14,933 bases of DNA from Chloroflexota bacterium (lineage in GTDB: Bacteria; Chloroflexota; Anaerolineae; Anaerolineales; Villigracilaceae). A program made the position numbers and the translations under genes. The stretch covers positions 1 through 14,933 of the forward strand of contig JAJYOH010000080.1 of NCBI GenBank assembly GCA_021796315.1, in the 5' to 3' direction. The stretch's first letter is position 1. The number at the start of each line of letters is the position of its first letter. A model generated the notes under the pieces. That model was given only the letters and a program-made list of their open reading frames with translations. It was not told the origin of the DNA and searched no databases. Of the stretch, positions 13,626 to 14,933 are shown piece by piece.

Positions 13626-14849
13626 CTAAATGGTCTTAGAGTCCAACAAGTCCCACAAGTCTGCCTGACTTGTTAGGCCACTCAGACTTGCAAGACTAAT
13701 AAGACGGTTATCCTTTTCCTTGCGCGGCTTCAATTCTACCATTCCATCTTTCAGGTTTTTCTCTCCCACCGTGATGCGAATGGGGCAACCAATTAAATCC
13801 GCATCATTGAATTTGACTCCGGCGCGTTCGTCGCGGTCATCAAATAAAACCGAAACACCAGCATCTTCCAAAGATTTATAAAGTTCTTCAGCTTTTGCGA
13901 ACGTATCTATTTCTTTACCGGGAACATGCATAAGATACACATCAAACGGTGCGGCGGATTTTGGAAAGGTCAAGCCTTTGCCATCATGATGTGATTCGGC
14001 CAATGCAAGCAAAATATTCTCAAAATAAAATTCGCTTTGTCTTTGGATTGGTTCAACGCTCAAAATAGACAGAGGCTTGCCACAGTTTAAACATGCATCA
14101 CCTACTTTTGCCTGAACCAAATCGTCAACAATCTCGGCTGAATAATCCCGACCATAGTTTGTGTTTTTCAAATGATAGCTGGGCTCATTCGCTCCAGCCA
14201 CAAGATTGGCAGATTGCGAAATCAAATCGTCAACAACGATTAGAACATTCTTCAATCCAATCGGTGATGCATATCCTGCCGCCGCACCGGATTTCGCAAT
14301 TTCCTCTGCAGTGGCCGGACGGACGTCGCCAACGAGTCGCTTTAGCTTTGCATCGCTTAACAGCATATCACCGCGCACGACAACAAAAACGAATTTGTTG
14401 TCAGACGGCCGCGTGAACATCAAAGCCTTGGCGGTTCTTTCTTTTGGAACGCTGAGAAAATTTGCAAGCAATTCAATCGTGTTGCAATCAGGCGTCAAAA
14501 CCTTTTCGAGCGGAAGTTGTTCTTCAGGCGAAAAGACCGTTTTCTTGAAACGAGCGACTTCGACGCGATCCGCATAACCGCATGCGACACAATGAGCAAC
14601 TTCTATTGAGCCAAACTTAATCGGAAAGAAGATTTCATCATTATTGCTGATGGTTTGCAGGGAAAGATTATGCAAAAAAGATTCGTTTTTGGAAAGTTCA
14701 CGCAAATGTTCGACCGCGTATTCGCCAAGTGGTGTCAGCATATTTTCGCGCGTTAGATATCCAGCACGAACGAGAAACGCGAAACCATCCGTCCGCGCGT
14801 TGGACGGCGCTTGTCGTTGTGTTTCGATGTGCAATTCGCGGAGTCTCAT
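13626..14849 (-). CDS. ProRS-derived protein: YbaK/INS editing domain plus anticodon-binding domain, no catalytic core
   Basis: 407 residues from ATG 14849 (numbering from there). Residues 1-50 resemble the ProRS start (MRLRELHIETQRQAP, FLVRAGYL, TPLG). Motifs 1 and 2 are absent; the text jumps to a CVACGYAD zinc-type pair (C87, C90). Residues about 118-250 form the INS/YbaK editing domain with K141 (ERTAKALMF), VVVRGDMLLSDAKL and AGAN (218-221). A second pair CLNC (C253, C256) follows. Motif 3 is replaced (PIQRQSEFYFENILLA), then the class II anticodon-binding domain runs from about 300 (APFDVYLMHVPG, VLFDDRDERAGVKFNDADLIGCP). It cannot be a normal synthetase (usually about 570 residues). 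It probably hydrolyses mischarged tRNA-Pro in trans. The TTG at 14897 would only add residues read from a hairpin. Confidence 0.85.
   Translation of the reverse strand: MRLRELHIETQRQAPSNARTDGFAFLVRAGYLTRENMLTPLGEYAVEHLRELSKNESFLHNLSLQTISNNDEIFFPIKFGSIEVAHCVACGYADRVEVARFKKTVFSPEEQLPLEKVLTPDCNTIELLANFLSVPKERTAKALMFTRPSDNKFVFVVVRGDMLLSDAKLKRLVGDVRPATAEEIAKSGAAAGYASPIGLKNVLIVVDDLISQSANLVAGANEPSYHLKNTNYGRDYSAEIVDDLVQAKVGDACLNCGKPLSILSVEPIQRQSEFYFENILLALAESHHDGKGLTFPKSAAPFDVYLMHVPGKEIDTFAKAEELYKSLEDAGVSVLFDDRDERAGVKFNDADLIGCPIRITVGEKNLKDGMVELKPRKEKDNRLISLASLSGLTSQADLWDLLDSKTI
13633..13705. repeat. Repeat-like tract overlapping the 3' end of the ProRS-like gene
   Basis: The tract is bounded by GTCTTA (13633-13638) and TAAGAC (13700-13705) and has recurring CAAGTC/GACTTG words. 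It encodes the last ~24 residues of the ProRS-like protein, beyond the end of the anticodon-binding domain. Part of it resembles 5788-5812. Confidence 0.4.
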
Positions 14850-14854
14850 TTCGT

Positions 14855-14889
14855 AAAAAGACCCCAAAGTCGCGAAGACTTTTGGGGTC
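14855..14889 (-). terminator. Rho-independent terminator-like hairpin just 5' of the ProRS-like gene
   Basis: Read on the minus strand, GACCCCAAAAGTC (14889-14877) pairs with GACTTTGGGGTC (14871-14860), giving a 12-bp stem with one bulged base and a TTCGC loop, followed by five T (14859-14855). Only 5 nt separate the T run from ATG 14849. It either ends an upstream gene outside the window or acts as an attenuator in the leader of the ProRS-like gene. Confidence 0.75.
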
Positions 14890-14933
14890 TGCTCCAAAAA
14901 GTCATTCTGTGGCTTTCTTTTTTCTGACGATGG

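Noticed and set aside
14855..14889. T-box riboswitch for the ProRS-like gene
   Set aside because: The terminator-like stem is present, but no T-box antiterminator consensus (GGTGGNACC) is found, and stem I would lie outside the window.

Overview
The window looks like a piece of a Chloroflexota genome, most likely class Anaerolineae. This is inference from gene content: secreted lipoproteins with Thr/Pro-rich linkers, Asp-box repeat proteins, a Gmad2-domain lipoprotein, an RNase HI with an N-terminal hybrid-binding domain, COG2045/PTPS-like/MDR neighbours, and many short palindromic or period-7/period-8 intergenic repeats. There is no rRNA, tRNA, integrase, transposase or CRISPR array that I can see.

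Left part (1-5671, mostly + strand). It holds the 3' end of an Asp-box (BNR/Ycf48-like) protein, a Gmad2 lipoprotein, a two-CBS-domain protein, a C-terminally anchored c-type cytochrome (minus strand), RNase HI, a minimal nucleotidyltransferase/HEPN pair, and a second lipoprotein of unknown function. Three copies of a ~41-nt GC-rich hairpin repeat sit 20-50 nt downstream of + strand genes.

Middle part (5672-10647, + strand). An N-terminal stub of an isochorismatase-family gene is followed by a flippase-like membrane protein and a small four-helix membrane protein. Then comes a tight run: MDR oxidoreductase, COG2045 (ComB-like) phosphatase, a divergent 6-pyruvoyl-tetrahydropterin-synthase homologue and a GT4 glycosyltransferase. 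The ComB-like gene is split by an apparent one-base insertion in a T7 tract. The run suggests modification, perhaps glycosylation, of a pterin-type small molecule, but the substrate is unknown.

Right part (10630-14897, minus strand). In transcription order it holds a prolyl-tRNA-synthetase-derived protein, a DegT-family PLP aminotransferase, a PH-domain membrane protein and a DUF92 membrane protein. The ProRS-derived protein is the most striking gene here. It keeps the YbaK/INS editing domain and the anticodon-binding domain but has lost the class II catalytic motifs. It is therefore a candidate tRNA-Pro trans-editing factor, comparable in layout to the archaeal ThrRS-ed. A terminator-like hairpin lies directly in front of its start codon.
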